Shown: positions 6,938 through 17,721, numbered from the stretch's first letter. The stretch: DNA of 33,127 nucleotides from Candidatus Adlerbacteria bacterium (GCA_903915735.1 CAIWUA010000047.1:1-33127); one strand, 5' to 3'. Numbers and translations are program-made. Notes: generated from the letters alone by a model not told the origin.

Positions 6938-7382
6938 AGGCTTGATCAAACAAACTGTGTATATAGGCAGTAAAGGCCGCCGGAGCCTGGGCAAGGTTTG
7001 TCGTGTGCTGCACCAGCACACTTTGGAAGCGAGACGCAAGGTCGCTCGCTCGGGCATCTTCGCCTACTGCTTTAAGCAGGGTTACGCGGTCTGAAATGTG
7101 TTGGACATGTATACGCAGGCTGGTCATGATGTTTTGTTGCGCAGCACTGTCGAGCTTGTCGTGCGAGGCGAGTGCCTGCGCTTCGTCGAGCCGCACGGTC
7201 ACGACCGAAAGATCCCAGTTTGCTTTAGCGTCGCCTCCTTGAGCGAGCACCCCCTCGACGTTTTCGTTAATATCAGTTTTAAAGCCCCACAACGGGTCGC
7301 CGGGGAGCGCATGATCGGCCAGCAAGGCGGTACCACCACCAAGCGCCGCTGCAATAATAAGAGCAATAACTATCGCGGGCAT
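6927..7382 (-). CDS. Membrane-anchored helical protein (DUF5667-like)
   Basis: A 151-residue protein with an N-terminal hydrophobic anchor (residues 3-22) followed by LPGDPLWGFKTDINENVEGVL and a long, mainly alpha-helical outer domain with RLDEAQAL. The LPGD-x-LW/Y-x-K start after a signal anchor is typical of the DUF5667 type of exported proteins often found in Patescibacteria and Actinobacteria. Function unknown. Convergent overlap with its neighbour leaves no room for a terminator. Confidence 0.78.
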   Translation of the reverse strand: MPAIVIALIIAAALGGGTALLADHALPGDPLWGFKTDINENVEGVLAQGGDAKANWDLSVVTVRLDEAQALASHDKLDSAAQQNIMTSLRIHVQHISDRVTLLKAVGEDARASDLASRFQSVLVQHTTNLAQAPAAFTAYIHSLFDQASNQ

Positions 7383-7425
7383 ACCCTTAAGTATAACTGG
7401 ATATTAAATGGTGGGGATATAGATA

Positions 7426-7453
7426 TTGACTAATTGTGTTGAAGTTGTACTAT
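7426..7453 (+). promoter_or_regulatory. Promoter of the kinase-like orphan gene
   Basis: TTGACT (7426-7431) and TACTAT (7448-7453) with 16 bp spacing, 33 nt before the ATG at 7487. Leader and Shine-Dalgarno follow. Confidence 0.7.
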
Positions 7454-7486
7454 TCTCTCCAGAATCTTTGACCAAGGGAGGGAAGT

Positions 7487-7990
7487 ATGGCCTATGCATC
7501 GGTTTCGTTCGGCACTACCCGCCTCGTGTTCCTGGTTGGTCCGGTCGCCATTAAGGTGGCCCGTGTCCGATTAGTAAGCCCATTGTGGCGTGCGTACCGC
7601 CTGTTGCGCGAAGGGCGCTTGGCTCAAACTTGCGAGTTGCATCGGGAGGAGCACGGGCATCCGCTGTATGCAGCTCTCATGATATTTATCCTGGGTGGTA
7701 TCAGGGCAAATCTCAATGAGCGAAAAGTGTACAAGGCCTTTCCGCGAGCGGCCTTTGCTCCTACGTACTTTTCGTTCCTCGGCCTGGTCAACGTACAGGC
7801 ACGAGGCGAGCCCATCGAGCCGCAAGAACTCCCGGCAAGTATGCTTGGGATCAATGGCGTAATGATGGATTACTACGATCTCAAGTACTTCAACATGTGC
7901 AAGATCGGCGGCACCCTTTGCCTGATCGATTACGGCGGCGACCGCCTGCAAAGGCACCTGTTTTCGCAGCCAAGTCTTGCATTTGCTTAA
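7487..7990 (+). CDS. Small kinase-like orphan protein
   Basis: The 167-residue product shows landmarks of a very small protein-kinase-like fold: VAIKVAR with K23, an N-x-N-E segment (ANLNERK, 74-80), PTYFSFLGLVNVQARGEP as the hinge-like strand, DLKYFN (D131, K133, N136) in place of the catalytic loop, and LCLIDYGG (D148) in place of DFG. It lacks most of the C lobe, so catalysis is not assured. A strong Shine-Dalgarno (GGGAGGG) lies about 7 nt before the ATG, a promoter is at 7426-7453 and a terminator at 7996-8028. The kinase reading is my inference; the alternative is an unrelated orphan. Confidence 0.75.
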   Translation: MAYASVSFGTTRLVFLVGPVAIKVARVRLVSPLWRAYRLLREGRLAQTCELHREEHGHPLYAALMIFILGGIRANLNERKVYKAFPRAAFAPTYFSFLGLVNVQARGEPIEPQELPASMLGINGVMMDYYDLKYFNMCKIGGTLCLIDYGGDRLQRHLFSQPSLAFA

Positions 7991-7995
7991 GCGTC

Positions 7996-8028
7996 ACTCC
8001 TCCAAAATCCGGAGGAGTTTTTCTTTTT
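7996..8028 (+). terminator. Intrinsic terminator before the ATP synthase operon
   Basis: 8-bp stem ACTCCTCC/GGAGGAGT, loop AAAATCC, then TTTTCTTTTT. It isolates the kinase-like gene from atpB, whose ATG is only 14 bases on, so the ATP operon promoter must overlap this region. Confidence 0.9.
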
Positions 8029-8041
8029 AGTTTGTGTTAAA

Positions 8042-8803
8042 ATGGCCCTAAGTATGGACAAGGGTCTGCATATATCGCTCGCGGCCGAGCGGGTGGGTAC
8101 CTTTTTGGGTTTGCCTATCACTAACACACTTATCACCATGTGGGTGGTCATGGCCGTGCTTATAGTCGTTGCTTTTTTGGTGCGCCGGAGTCTCAACGTG
8201 GTGCCCGGCAAGCTGCAAAACGCCTTCGAGATGCTTATCGAGTACGTACTTGGGATGATGGAGCAGACCTTTGGCAGCCGCGCTACTGCCATACGCTACT
8301 TTCCCCTCATTGCGACTATTTTTGTCTTTATTTTGGCGTCGAACCTCTTTGATTTTATCCCCATCTTTGGCTCCATCGGCTTTCATCGCGGCAGTGAGTT
8401 TGTACCGCTCTTCCACCCCGTTAACGCCGACCTCAACACCACGCTTGCGCTCGCTATCATATCGTTTTTTGTTATCGAGTTCTCCGGCATACTCACCCTA
8501 GGTGTGTTGAAGTACGGCTCAAAATTTGTTAATGTCAGACAAGGCGCGATGATGTTTGTCGTAGGGCTCCTTGAGCTCATCGGGAACCTTGCGCGTCTCA
8601 TCTCGTTCTCCTTTAGGCTCTTTGGGGCCATTTTTGCGGGCGAGGTGCTGCTGATGGTTATCGGCACGTTTGTGCCGTACTTTTTGCCGGTGCCGCTCAT
8701 GGCCTTTGAGGCTTTTATCGGCCTCCTGCAAGCGGGCATCTTTGCGATTCTGACTATGGCGTTCATCAAGATCGCGATAGAAGAGCCGCACGTAGCGCAT
8801 TAA
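8042..8803 (+). CDS. atpB: F-type ATP synthase subunit a
   Basis: Subunit a forms the ion half-channels of Fo. The 253 residues carry ASNLFDFIPIFG (100-110), the essential arginine R192 in SFSFRLFGAIFAGE, and the C-terminal GLLQAGIFAILTMAFI helix, all standard. First gene of an eight-gene operon. A second in-frame ATG at 8054 is possible as start; no Shine-Dalgarno is seen at either. No atpI precedes it. Confidence 0.97.
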   Translation: MALSMDKGLHISLAAERVGTFLGLPITNTLITMWVVMAVLIVVAFLVRRSLNVVPGKLQNAFEMLIEYVLGMMEQTFGSRATAIRYFPLIATIFVFILASNLFDFIPIFGSIGFHRGSEFVPLFHPVNADLNTTLALAIISFFVIEFSGILTLGVLKYGSKFVNVRQGAMMFVVGLLELIGNLARLISFSFRLFGAIFAGEVLLMVIGTFVPYFLPVPLMAFEAFIGLLQAGIFAILTMAFIKIAIEEPHVAH

Positions 8804-8829
8804 TTAATTATTAAATTAGTAAGTAGTAA

Positions 8830-9063
<234 letters not shown>

Positions 9064-9066
9064 CTC

Positions 9067-9507
9067 ATGTCGGCGGTTCTCTCTACATTTGGCATAGACT
9101 GGCGGTTGCTGCTTATTAATGCGGTCAACTTTGGAGTGCTTATGCTCGCGCTGTGGTACTTTCTCTACGGGCCTATCACCACAATGCTCGAGGAGCGCCG
9201 CCAAAAGGTAGTCAAGGGAGTTGAGGACGCACAAGCCGCCGCCGTTAAGCTTGCCGAAATAGAGGGTTCGCGCAAAGAGGTGTTGGCCCACGCCGGCAAA
9301 GAGGCCGACGCTATTGTGGCCGAGGCTCGTGCCGCTGCGTTGCAAAAAGAGCACGACATACTTGCCGCCGGCGAAGCGAGAGCCGGGCAGGCGCTTAAAG
9401 AGGCTGCCGCACAAGCGCTTGAGCTTAAAACACAAGCTATAGAGGAGAGCAAACAAGAAGTCGCCAAACTCATCGTCTTGGGGATGCAAAAGGCGATGAA
9501 CAAATAA
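9067..9507 (+). CDS. atpF: F-type ATP synthase subunit b
   Basis: A 146-residue stator subunit: one N-terminal membrane helix (LLINAVNFGVLMLALWYFLY) followed by a long alanine- and charge-rich helix (about 40-140) with RRQKVVKGVEDA and heptad spacing, the dimeric stalk. Three bases separate it from atpE. A single b gene implies a homodimer. Confidence 0.94.
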   Translation: MSAVLSTFGIDWRLLLINAVNFGVLMLALWYFLYGPITTMLEERRQKVVKGVEDAQAAAVKLAEIEGSRKEVLAHAGKEADAIVAEARAAALQKEHDILAAGEARAGQALKEAAAQALELKTQAIEESKQEVAKLIVLGMQKAMNK

Positions 9508-9509
9508 CT

Positions 9510-9749
9510 ATGCTTGCTACCGACTACGCCAAAGCGCTATACCAGTTGGGCGAAAAGCAAAATTATTTGCCCGGCCTGCGCGAGGCGCTTAAGCGTCGCG
9601 GGCACGAAAAGTTATTGCCGCAGATTTTTGCAGAGTACAAAAAGTTGGTCTTGGGCGCCGAGCGGTTAGCCGAGCATAAAAAAGTAACTCCCGAAAAAGA
9701 ACAAACGCGCATATTGCTAGAGTTGTACAAAAAATTGATACATGGCTAA
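9510..9749 (+). CDS. atpH: Putative minimal ATP synthase delta subunit
   Basis: Only 79 residues stand at the place of delta (OSCP), which usually has about 175-180. The start ([13 protein letters not shown]) resembles the first helix of delta and the rest is helical and basic ([19 protein letters not shown]). The C-terminal domain that binds subunit b in classical enzymes is absent, so the stator contact must be made differently. Identity rests on position between b and alpha and on the first helix. It overlaps atpA by 8 bases. Confidence 0.7.
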   Translation: MLATDYAKALYQLGEKQNYLPGLREALKRRGHEKLLPQIFAEYKKLVLGAERLAEHKKVTPEKEQTRILLELYKKLIHG

Positions 9750-11304
9750 CTTCATCGAACAATTTAAAAAAGAGATAGAGGGCTTTACGCCGACGACGCG
9801 CCCCGCTAACAGCGGCGTGGTGTTGCGTGTGGGCGACGGTGTCGCCGAGATAGAGGGCCTGCGCGGCGCGGTAATGTCAGAGATGGTGCGTTTTGACACG
9901 GCACACGGCAAAAAGCTTGAGGGCGCCATAGGCACGAGCGAGATTTACGGCGTGGTCCTTAACCTCGAAGAGGAGTCGGTACGCGCGATTATTTTGGGCG
10001 ACACCAGCGCGGTTGCCGAGGGTATGGAGGTGATCCCGACCGGGCAGGTGCTGAGCATCCCGGTGGGGGATGCGCTCTTGGGTCGCGTGGTAAGCCCGCT
10101 CGGCGAGCCGCTGGATGCGCTTGGGCCGATTGCATCAGTAAAACGAAACCCCATCGAGCGCGAGGCCTACGGCGTGATGAGCCGCCAGTCGGTTAACCAG
10201 CCGCTGCACACCGGCATCAAGGCTATCGACTCGATGATCCCGATAGGCCGCGGCCAGCGCGAGCTTATCATTGGCGACCGCTACACCGGCAAGACCACCG
10301 TCGCTATCGACACCATCCTTAACCAAAAAGCCGAACCTAAAGAGTCGCGCCCGATTTGTATCTACGTATCGATCGGCCAAAAAGAAAGTAAGACCGCACG
10401 CCTGGTCGCGCAGCTTAAAGAGGCGGGTGCGATGGAGTACACCATTGTGGTTGATGCCGGTTCGTCGGCGCCGGCCGCGATGCAGTACCTGGCGCCGTTT
10501 GCCGGTGCGGCTATCGGCGAGTACTTTATGGACTCTGGTCGCGACGCGCTCATTATTTATGACGACCTGTCCAAACACGCGGTCGCGTACCGCCAGTTGT
10601 CATTGTTGCTCCGCCGTCCGCCGGGCCGCGAGGCATACCCGGGCGACGTCTTTTACTTGCACTCGCGTTTGCTCGAGCGTGCGGCCAAACTCAACAAAGA
10701 GTACGGCGGCGGCTCGTTGACCGCACTGCCGATTATCGAGACCCAAGAGGGCGACGTGTCGGGCTATATCCCGACCAACGTTATTTCGATTACCGACGGG
10801 CAAATCTTCCTCGAGACCGACCTCTTTAACAAAGGTATGCGCCCCGCGATTAACGCCGGCATTTCGGTATCGCGCGTCGGTTCGTCGGCACAAACCAAGG
10901 CGATGAAAAAGGTGTCCGGTCGCATCAAGCTCGAGTTGGCCCAGTTTAGAGAGCTCGAGGCGTTTATGCAGTTTGCCCAAGACCTCGATCCCGAGACTAA
11001 AAAGCGCATCGACAGCGGCCAGCGCATGATGGCGATTTTGCGCCAAAAAAACGGCCAGCCGATGGCGTTTGAGCGCCAAGCGGTGATTATCTATGCGGCA
11101 GTCAACGGCTACTTGTCGAAGGTATCCGTCGATCGCGTCCCCGAGTACGAAGAAAAGTTGATGACCTATCTCGATACGCACGCACCAGAGGTGCTTGCGA
11201 GCATTGAAAAGGCGCGCGAGATGGCAACCCAAACCGAAGAAGAGTTAAAGGTGCAGTTGGCTAAGTTTGCCGAGACACACCCCGACCTCGTGGCAAACAA
11301 CTAA
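9742..11304 (+). CDS. atpA: F-type ATP synthase subunit alpha
   Basis: The 520-residue alpha subunit has the P-loop [26 protein letters not shown] before it, the [20 protein letters not shown] segment, the [10 protein letters not shown] region and [15 protein letters not shown]. Full family length. It forms the non-catalytic sites of F1. The ATG lies within the end of the delta gene. Confidence 0.98.
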   Translation: MANFIEQFKKEIEGFTPTTRPANSGVVLRVGDGVAEIEGLRGAVMSEMVRFDTAHGKKLEGAIGTSEIYGVVLNLEEESVRAIILGDTSAVAEGMEVIPTGQVLSIPVGDALLGRVVSPLGEPLDALGPIASVKRNPIEREAYGVMSRQSVNQPLHTGIKAIDSMIPIGRGQRELIIGDRYTGKTTVAIDTILNQKAEPKESRPICIYVSIGQKESKTARLVAQLKEAGAMEYTIVVDAGSSAPAAMQYLAPFAGAAIGEYFMDSGRDALIIYDDLSKHAVAYRQLSLLLRRPPGREAYPGDVFYLHSRLLERAAKLNKEYGGGSLTALPIIETQEGDVSGYIPTNVISITDGQIFLETDLFNKGMRPAINAGISVSRVGSSAQTKAMKKVSGRIKLELAQFRELEAFMQFAQDLDPETKKRIDSGQRMMAILRQKNGQPMAFERQAVIIYAAVNGYLSKVSVDRVPEYEEKLMTYLDTHAPEVLASIEKAREMATQTEEELKVQLAKFAETHPDLVANN

Positions 11305-11305
11305 T

Positions 11306-13617
<2,312 letters not shown>

Positions 13618-13619
13618 CT

Positions 13620-13856
13620 ATGCACATAGTGATTGCACAAGTAGACGAAGTGCTCTTTGAGGGCGAGGCACACAGTATGACCGTGCCCGGCGCGGAGGGC
13701 GAGATGACGCTGCTCGGCGAGCACATGCCGCTTATCTCGACGCTTAAAGAGGGCGACATCCGCGTGCACGTGTCCAAAGATACCGAGCCAAAAATATTCC
13801 ACGTCCAAGGCGGCATCCTAGAGGTCCGCGCCGATGGTGCAACGGTTATTCTCTAA
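13620..13856 (+). CDS. atpC: F-type ATP synthase subunit epsilon, N-terminal domain only
   Basis: The 78 residues form the beta-sandwich domain of epsilon (VPGAEGEMTLLGEHMPLISTL, then a glycine-containing VQGGILEVRADGATVIL). The usual protein has about 130-140 residues; the C-terminal two-helix domain that inhibits ATP hydrolysis in many bacteria is absent. It ends the operon, 34 bases before tRNA-Ala(GGC). Confidence 0.93.
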   Translation: MHIVIAQVDEVLFEGEAHSMTVPGAEGEMTLLGEHMPLISTLKEGDIRVHVSKDTEPKIFHVQGGILEVRADGATVIL

Positions 13857-13890
13857 ATTTAGGTTTTGTTGTACTATCGTTATTGAGTAA

Positions 13891-13963
13891 GGGCCCGTAG
13901 CTCACTTGGTAGAGCGCTTCCATGGCATGGAAGAGGTAACCGGTTCGATCCCGGTCGGGTCCA
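13891..13963 (+). tRNA. tRNA-Ala (GGC)
   Basis: Acceptor GGGCCCG/CGGGTCC with discriminator A, D arm TAGCTCACTTGGTAGAGC, anticodon stem CTTCC/GGAAG around loop ATGGCAT (anticodon GGC), T arm CCGGTTCGATCCCGG. CCA is not encoded. A TACTAT box lies upstream at 13872-13877. With the genes at 2843 and 4246 the window holds all three alanine isoacceptors. Confidence 0.95.
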
Positions 13964-13987
13964 CAAAATCAGCGCCCGTGCTTTTTC

Positions 13988-14016
13988 TTTACATTCGGTG
14001 CGTTTTTTGCGATAGT
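13988..14016 (+). promoter_or_regulatory. Promoter of the 14060 orphan gene
   Basis: TTTACA (13988-13993), 17-bp spacer, GATAGT (14011-14016). The predicted start near 14023 gives a leader of about 37 nt ending in a very strong Shine-Dalgarno. Confidence 0.65.
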
Positions 14017-14059
14017 GCGCTTAGACGCTCACCATAGTTCGAATCAAGGAGGAGGCCGC

Positions 14060-14887
14060 ATGAACGGCATTTTGCACGTTGCTATCAAACAGGCACTCTC
14101 GGCACAAAAGCCGCGGGGTCATGTCGATATCGACTATCGCTGGTCGGTCATCAAAGCTGCACTTCGCTCCAACCCTGTGGCGCAAGCCGTGTCCGACTCG
14201 ATCGATCTTAAGACGATCGAAAAGATGCTGCCGGTCTTGTTTGAATTTACGCCTCATATCAAGACTGTCGGCGTGTGCACGGTCGAGTTTGAGTCTCAAA
14301 CGATCAGGAGCAGCGTAAACGAGGCTTGGCTGCTCGACCTTGACCCGTCGACCGATCGTCTGACGTTGCGGGTATGTCTGCATCCCAACGTTATCGCTGT
14401 CGTGCGGTTGCAACTCGGGCCGCGTAACTCGCTTGCACGCTCGAGCCAAGAGCTATGCTCGGCTATGGCGACTATTCGCGGCGCCTTCCCGCCTACGGCG
14501 GTGGCCGACTCGCACACCGAGGTACAAAAGACGCGGCTAGAGGAGAAGGTCCGCCTAGTTGAGGGGCTTTTCGAGCGTTGTCCTAAGGCGACGCTCGAAG
14601 AAAAGATGCTCATGGTCACGTATGTCATGCGCAAGACCGCTCTTCGAAAAAAGACCAAGTTTATGGTCCCGATGAGCTCGTACGTAGATGTGTTTAGGCT
14701 CATCTGCGTCAAAGACCGCCCTTCGCTTAAGGATCTGGATAAGACCCTCGAGATCCTCGAGAGAAACCAAGAGGCCGAGCCCAGGCACCAGTTTGGCGGC
14801 CGAGAGAATAATATCTCGGTACACGTTCTCGAGAAGGGATGGCGCCGCCTCGGCAAACTTTTGTCCGAGAATATTAAGTACGAGTAA
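14060..14887 (+). CDS. Orphan soluble protein, unknown function (275 aa)
   Basis: No family is recognised. The start at 14060 is chosen because GGAGGAGG lies 5-12 nt upstream; a GTG at 14015 in the same frame would put the Shine-Dalgarno inside the gene and lies at the predicted -10. The product looks soluble, with a mixed N-terminal half and a helical, charged C-terminal half (LEEKVRLVEGLFERCPKAT, LRKKTKFMVPM, LDKTLEILERNQEAEP). It has its own promoter (13988-14016) and terminator (14889-14917). Confidence 0.82.
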   Translation: MNGILHVAIKQALSAQKPRGHVDIDYRWSVIKAALRSNPVAQAVSDSIDLKTIEKMLPVLFEFTPHIKTVGVCTVEFESQTIRSSVNEAWLLDLDPSTDRLTLRVCLHPNVIAVVRLQLGPRNSLARSSQELCSAMATIRGAFPPTAVADSHTEVQKTRLEEKVRLVEGLFERCPKATLEEKMLMVTYVMRKTALRKKTKFMVPMSSYVDVFRLICVKDRPSLKDLDKTLEILERNQEAEPRHQFGGRENNISVHVLEKGWRRLGKLLSENIKYE

Positions 14888-14888
14888 C

Positions 14889-14917
14889 CCGCACCGACAA
14901 GGTGCGGTTTTTTTTCT
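14889..14917 (+). terminator. Intrinsic terminator of the 14060 gene
   Basis: 7-bp stem CCGCACC/GGTGCGG, loop GACAA, followed by eight T and TCTG. It starts 1 base after the stop codon. Confidence 0.92.
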
Positions 14918-14931
14918 GTTATTATTAGCGC

Positions 14932-15888
14932 ATGGTCGAGGTCTTTGCGCTGGTTATCTATAGTGTGCAGTGGCTTGGCGTCGTACTCGGCGTCGGGGCC
15001 GAGGTCGTGCTCTTGGTGGCACATCTTATAGCGCTGCACCATCGCCAGCCGCAGTGGATAGAGAGCGTGCCCGCGGTGCGCGCGGCGCAGTTTATAGGCT
15101 TGTTGCTTATTGTCGCCTCGGGCGTGGCGGCGGTCGTGTATCAATTTTTAATAGGGGACACGGCGCCTTTGTTTATGGCCGTGTTTGGGTTTAAGTGGGC
15201 GCTTATTATCGCGCTTAGCGTGGCCTATATGCTCGAAAAGAATTTGCTTCGCGGCCACGCGGTGCTCGAGGGCTTTACCGGCGCCACCTGGCTCGCACTC
15301 TTTTTGGTGCATAGCGTTGCGCCCATATCGCCGTGGCTCGACCTTATACTTTTTTATACGGCGTGGATAATTGCCTTCGGCGTTGTGTGGGGCTCGTTTG
15401 TACTGTTGATGAAATATACGGGAAAAGGTTCGATCACAGCTCCGGCGGCGAAACTTCCTGATCAAAAGGTCCCTGGGTTTACTCGTCCTGCGGAAAAGCC
15501 GCAGGCGAGGCCAGACCATTTTGCTCAGAAAGTTTCGCCGCCTCCGCCCCCACCTGTTCCTAAACCTGTGCCCCCACCACCACCGCCTACTCCAATAGTC
15601 GTTTCTGCGCCGCCACCGCCTCCTCCTGCACCTAAACCTACACCTCCACCCGTGCCCTCCATAGCTTTAGCGAAGGAGGGACCGGCACCAGTGCTGGCAT
15701 CTAAGCCTATTAACTTGCCTGTTATAGAGCCGCTCGAGCTTGCCGCGCCGCGTGTTACCCAGGCTGCCAAACCTGCGGTTGCGCGCTACGCGCCCGACTA
15801 TGACCACATGCCTGGGCTTAGGGTGATGCCGCAGCGCGTCGAGGACCTGCATCTGCAAAATCGCGGCCCTGTGGTGCAGGCCGCATAA
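14932..15888 (+). CDS. Multi-pass membrane protein with long proline-rich tail
   Basis: A 318-residue protein of unknown function. Five hydrophobic segments lie at about 5-34, 52-74, 77-99, 115-131 and 137-160. A flexible tail follows, with poly-proline runs between 203 and 243 ([17 protein letters not shown]). Such tails often span a wall or bind partners; here that is inference. The tail contains a family B repeat (15655-15680, read PSIALAKEG) and a separate 7-bp hairpin (15487-15505). TATTAT at 14920-14925 is 6 nt before the ATG, fitting a leaderless start. The next gene follows after 8 bases. Confidence 0.82.
   Translation: MVEVFALVIYSVQWLGVVLGVGAEVVLLVAHLIALHHRQPQWIESVPAVRAAQFIGLLLIVASGVAAVVYQFLIGDTAPLFMAVFGFKWALIIALSVAYMLEKNLLRGHAVLEGFTGATWLALFLVHSVAPISPWLDLILFYTAWIIAFGVVWGSFVLLMKYTGKGSITAPAAKLPDQKVPGFTRPAEKPQARPDHFAQKVSPPPPPPVPKPVPPPPPPTPIVVSAPPPPPPAPKPTPPPVPSIALAKEGPAPVLASKPINLPVIEPLELAAPRVTQAAKPAVARYAPDYDHMPGLRVMPQRVEDLHLQNRGPVVQAA
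15487..15505. repeat. Short perfect hairpin within coding sequence
   Basis: CCTGCGG and CCGCAGG arms around AAAAG, read as PAEKPQA at residues 186-192. It sits in the low-complexity linker before the poly-proline region and may be another inserted element; only one copy is seen here. Confidence 0.45.
15655..15680 (+). repeat. Hairpin-forming in-frame repeat (family B), copy in the proline-rich protein
   Basis: Arms CCCTCC/GGAGGG, bubble ATA/GAA, inner stem GCT/AGC and TT loop, read PSIALAKEG at residues 242-250. Compared with the ung copy, an outer pair (T-A to C-G) and the inner pair (C-G to T-A) changed on both sides, so pairing is conserved although bases differ. Confidence 0.72.
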
Positions 15889-15896
15889 TATACACT

Positions 15897-16511
15897 ATGC
15901 AATTCTTTGCTGATCACAAAAAGAAAAAGATAGTCATACTGCTCGGCCACCCCGACACCGCCCCCACGCATACCAGCAACTTGGCGATGCTTTACGAGTC
16001 GGCCGCCCGTAAAGCAGGGCATGAGGTGCGGCGCTTTAATATAGGTGAGATGAAGTTTGACCCGATACTCCATCACGGCTACCGCCAAATCCAAACGTGC
16101 GAGCCCGACCTGGTGGCGTTTCAAGAGGCGATTAAATGGTGCGACCATTTTGTGTTGCTGTACCCCAACTGGTGGTGCACCATGCCTGCGTTGCTTAAGG
16201 GTTTGTTTGACCGCGCGTGGATACCGGGGGTCGCCTTTAGGATGCGCAAAGATTGGGTGGGGCAGCACATTGGTGGCTGGTACCGGCTGCAAAAGGGCAA
16301 GACCGCGCGGGTTATTGTATTGTCGGGCACGCATCCGTTTTTAATCTGGATGCTGTTTGGCGACTACACCAACGAGATCAAGCGGGGGATACTGTGGTTT
16401 GCCGGATTTAAAGTCAGGTTGTCGCTCTTTGGCCCGTCCGAAAAAGCCCCGGAGTGGAAGCAAAACGAGTGGCGCAAAAAAGTTATTAGGTTGGGAACGT
16501 TGGGGGAATAA
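15897..16511 (+). CDS. NAD(P)H-dependent oxidoreductase, flavodoxin fold
   Basis: The 204-residue protein belongs to the Flavodoxin_2 family (NQO/KefF/MdaB-like), which reduces quinones or similar acceptors with NAD(P)H and FMN or FAD. Evidence: an N-terminal beta strand with ILLGHPD, the phosphate-binding loop region [12 protein letters not shown], and the flavin-contact motif [22 protein letters not shown], then an AFRM segment. Cytoplasmic. A TAATAT box at 15886-15891 is 5 nt before the ATG. Could feed reduced quinone or protect against quinone stress; the cydAB oxidase nearby makes a quinone link plausible but unproved. Confidence 0.88.
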   Translation: MQFFADHKKKKIVILLGHPDTAPTHTSNLAMLYESAARKAGHEVRRFNIGEMKFDPILHHGYRQIQTCEPDLVAFQEAIKWCDHFVLLYPNWWCTMPALLKGLFDRAWIPGVAFRMRKDWVGQHIGGWYRLQKGKTARVIVLSGTHPFLIWMLFGDYTNEIKRGILWFAGFKVRLSLFGPSEKAPEWKQNEWRKKVIRLGTLGE

Positions 16512-16536
16512 AAAAACACCACTCAAACGAGTGGTG
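16509..16536 (-). terminator. Intrinsic terminator of the small minus-strand gene
   Basis: Stem CACCACTC/GAGTGGTG (8 bp, loop of 4), followed on the minus strand by a run of seven T. It lies 10 bases past the stop of the 57-aa gene and overlaps the stop of the convergent oxidoreductase gene. Confidence 0.88.
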
Positions 16537-16546
16537 GTCTTGACCA

Positions 16547-16720
16547 TTAGTGCTTGAAGAGCAGCACAACGACAACGATAAAAAGTGCAACCCAGCCCCA
16601 CGTGTGCCAGTCGAGCGAGAAGGTGCGAGCAGGCGCTTGCCTTGAAGCTGACTCAATTTCATAGGGCATTACGCAAGGTTCATCACTCCGACGGAACGGC
16701 CTTCTGTTGTAGCCGAGCAT
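16547..16720 (-). CDS. Small C-terminally anchored membrane protein (57 aa)
   Basis: The start at 16720 is chosen because GGGAGGA lies about 5 nt upstream on the minus strand; a longer frame to 16819 would run through the promoter. The product has a basic N terminus (NRRPFRR), a polar middle and one hydrophobic helix at the very end (WGWVALFIVVVVLLFKH, 41-57), so the N-terminal part should face the cytoplasm. Function unknown. Promoter 16757-16783 and terminator 16509-16536 make it an independent unit. Confidence 0.78.
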   Translation of the reverse strand: MLGYNRRPFRRSDEPCVMPYEIESASRQAPARTFSLDWHTWGWVALFIVVVVLLFKH

Positions 16721-16756
16721 TTTTTCCTCCCGTTGCGAAAACCAGTCTGAACTGAT

Positions 16757-16783
16757 ATTGTAATTTTTATATGAGTTTGTCAA
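16757..16783 (-). promoter_or_regulatory. Promoter of the 57-aa gene, overlapping the ychF start
   Basis: On the minus strand, TTGACA (16783-16778) and TACAAT (16762-16757) with a short 15-bp spacer. The -35 box lies inside the first codons of the divergent ychF gene, so the two genes may interfere with each other's transcription. Confidence 0.62.
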
Positions 16784-17721
16784 TCGGGATAGTCGGGCTG
16801 CCCAACGTGGGCAAGTCAACGCTTTTTAACGCGCTCACTAAAAAGAGCGTGCTGGTGGCCAACTACCCGTTTGCCACCATCGATCCGTCGGTGGGCGTCG
16901 TGGCCGTGCCCGACGAGCGGCGCGAGCAATTGGCGAAGTTTAGCCAATCTGAAAAGGATGTACCGGCGGCGGTCGAGTTTGTCGACATCGCAGGGTTGGT
17001 TAAGGGCGCGGCCGACGGCGAGGGCTTGGGCAACCAATTTTTGTCGCATATCCGCGAGGTGGACGCTATTGCCCACGTGGTGCGGATTTTTGAAAATCCC
17101 AACATCACCAACACCCAAGAGCACCTCGACCCCGTGTCGGACATCGAGCTTATCAACACCGAGCTCGAGCTCTTTGACGTCGAGTCCAAAGACAAAACGC
17201 GCCTGCTCGGCAAAAAGCCGGTGCTCTATGTGCTCAACAAAGAGGCGGGCGGCCACAACCTCGATGAGACGCCGAGCGACCCGCGCTGGGTGCACCTGAT
17301 GGATTATTTTCAGAAGACCGGCGCGCAATATGTGATAGTAGACGCGGGTGTTGAGTCTGAATTAAAAGATTTGCACACCGACGACAAGCAGCAGTTTAGG
17401 CAAGAGTACGGCGTGTTTGACGACGGTATCAACGGGCTTATCCGCGGCGGGTACGAGCTGCTTGGGCTTATCTCATTTTTTACCACCGGCAAAGACGAGA
17501 CCCGTGCGTGGACTATTAAACGCGGCTCAACAGCCCCGGTTGCGGGGGCGGCGATCCATACCGACTTTAAAGACAAATTTATCCGCGCTGAAGTAATAAA
17601 CTGGCAAACTCTAATAGAAGCCGGCAGCCGTGCAAAAGCTCGCGACTTGGGACAACTCCGCACCGAGGGCAAAGAGTATGTGGTCAAAGATGGCGACGTC
17701 ATAGAATTTTTGCACGGGTAG
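16771..17721 (+). CDS. ychF: YchF/Obg-type P-loop ATPase lacking its coiled coil
   Basis: YchF is a ribosome-associated P-loop protein that prefers ATP. Visible: G1 GLPNVGKST (8-16), FATIDPSVGVVAVPDERR, the DIAGLVKGAADGEGLGNQFL switch II region, LNKE in place of the G4 motif, and a C-terminal TGS domain ending EYVVKDGDVIEFLHG. At 316 residues it is about 45 shorter than the usual 363. The gap lies after DIELINTELELFDVESKDKT, where other YchF proteins have the helical coiled-coil hairpin; the chain goes almost directly to KPVLYVLN. TATTGT at 16756-16761 could be a start-proximal -10. Confidence 0.94.
   Translation: MSLSIGIVGLPNVGKSTLFNALTKKSVLVANYPFATIDPSVGVVAVPDERREQLAKFSQSEKDVPAAVEFVDIAGLVKGAADGEGLGNQFLSHIREVDAIAHVVRIFENPNITNTQEHLDPVSDIELINTELELFDVESKDKTRLLGKKPVLYVLNKEAGGHNLDETPSDPRWVHLMDYFQKTGAQYVIVDAGVESELKDLHTDDKQQFRQEYGVFDDGINGLIRGGYELLGLISFFTTGKDETRAWTIKRGSTAPVAGAAIHTDFKDKFIRAEVINWQTLIEAGSRAKARDLGQLRTEGKEYVVKDGDVIEFLHG

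Noticed and set aside
9510-9749. A frameshift shortening the delta gene
   Set aside because: The stop overlaps the atpA start in a normal operon junction and no delta-like sequence continues in another frame before atpA.
11267-11305. An upstream start adding 13 residues to AtpG
   Set aside because: It lies inside atpA and adds non-family residues; the ATG at 11306 gives the exact family N terminus.
15525-15770. A glycine-rich minus-strand frame opposite the proline tail
   Set aside because: Gly runs are just the complement of Pro codons; there is no start signal.
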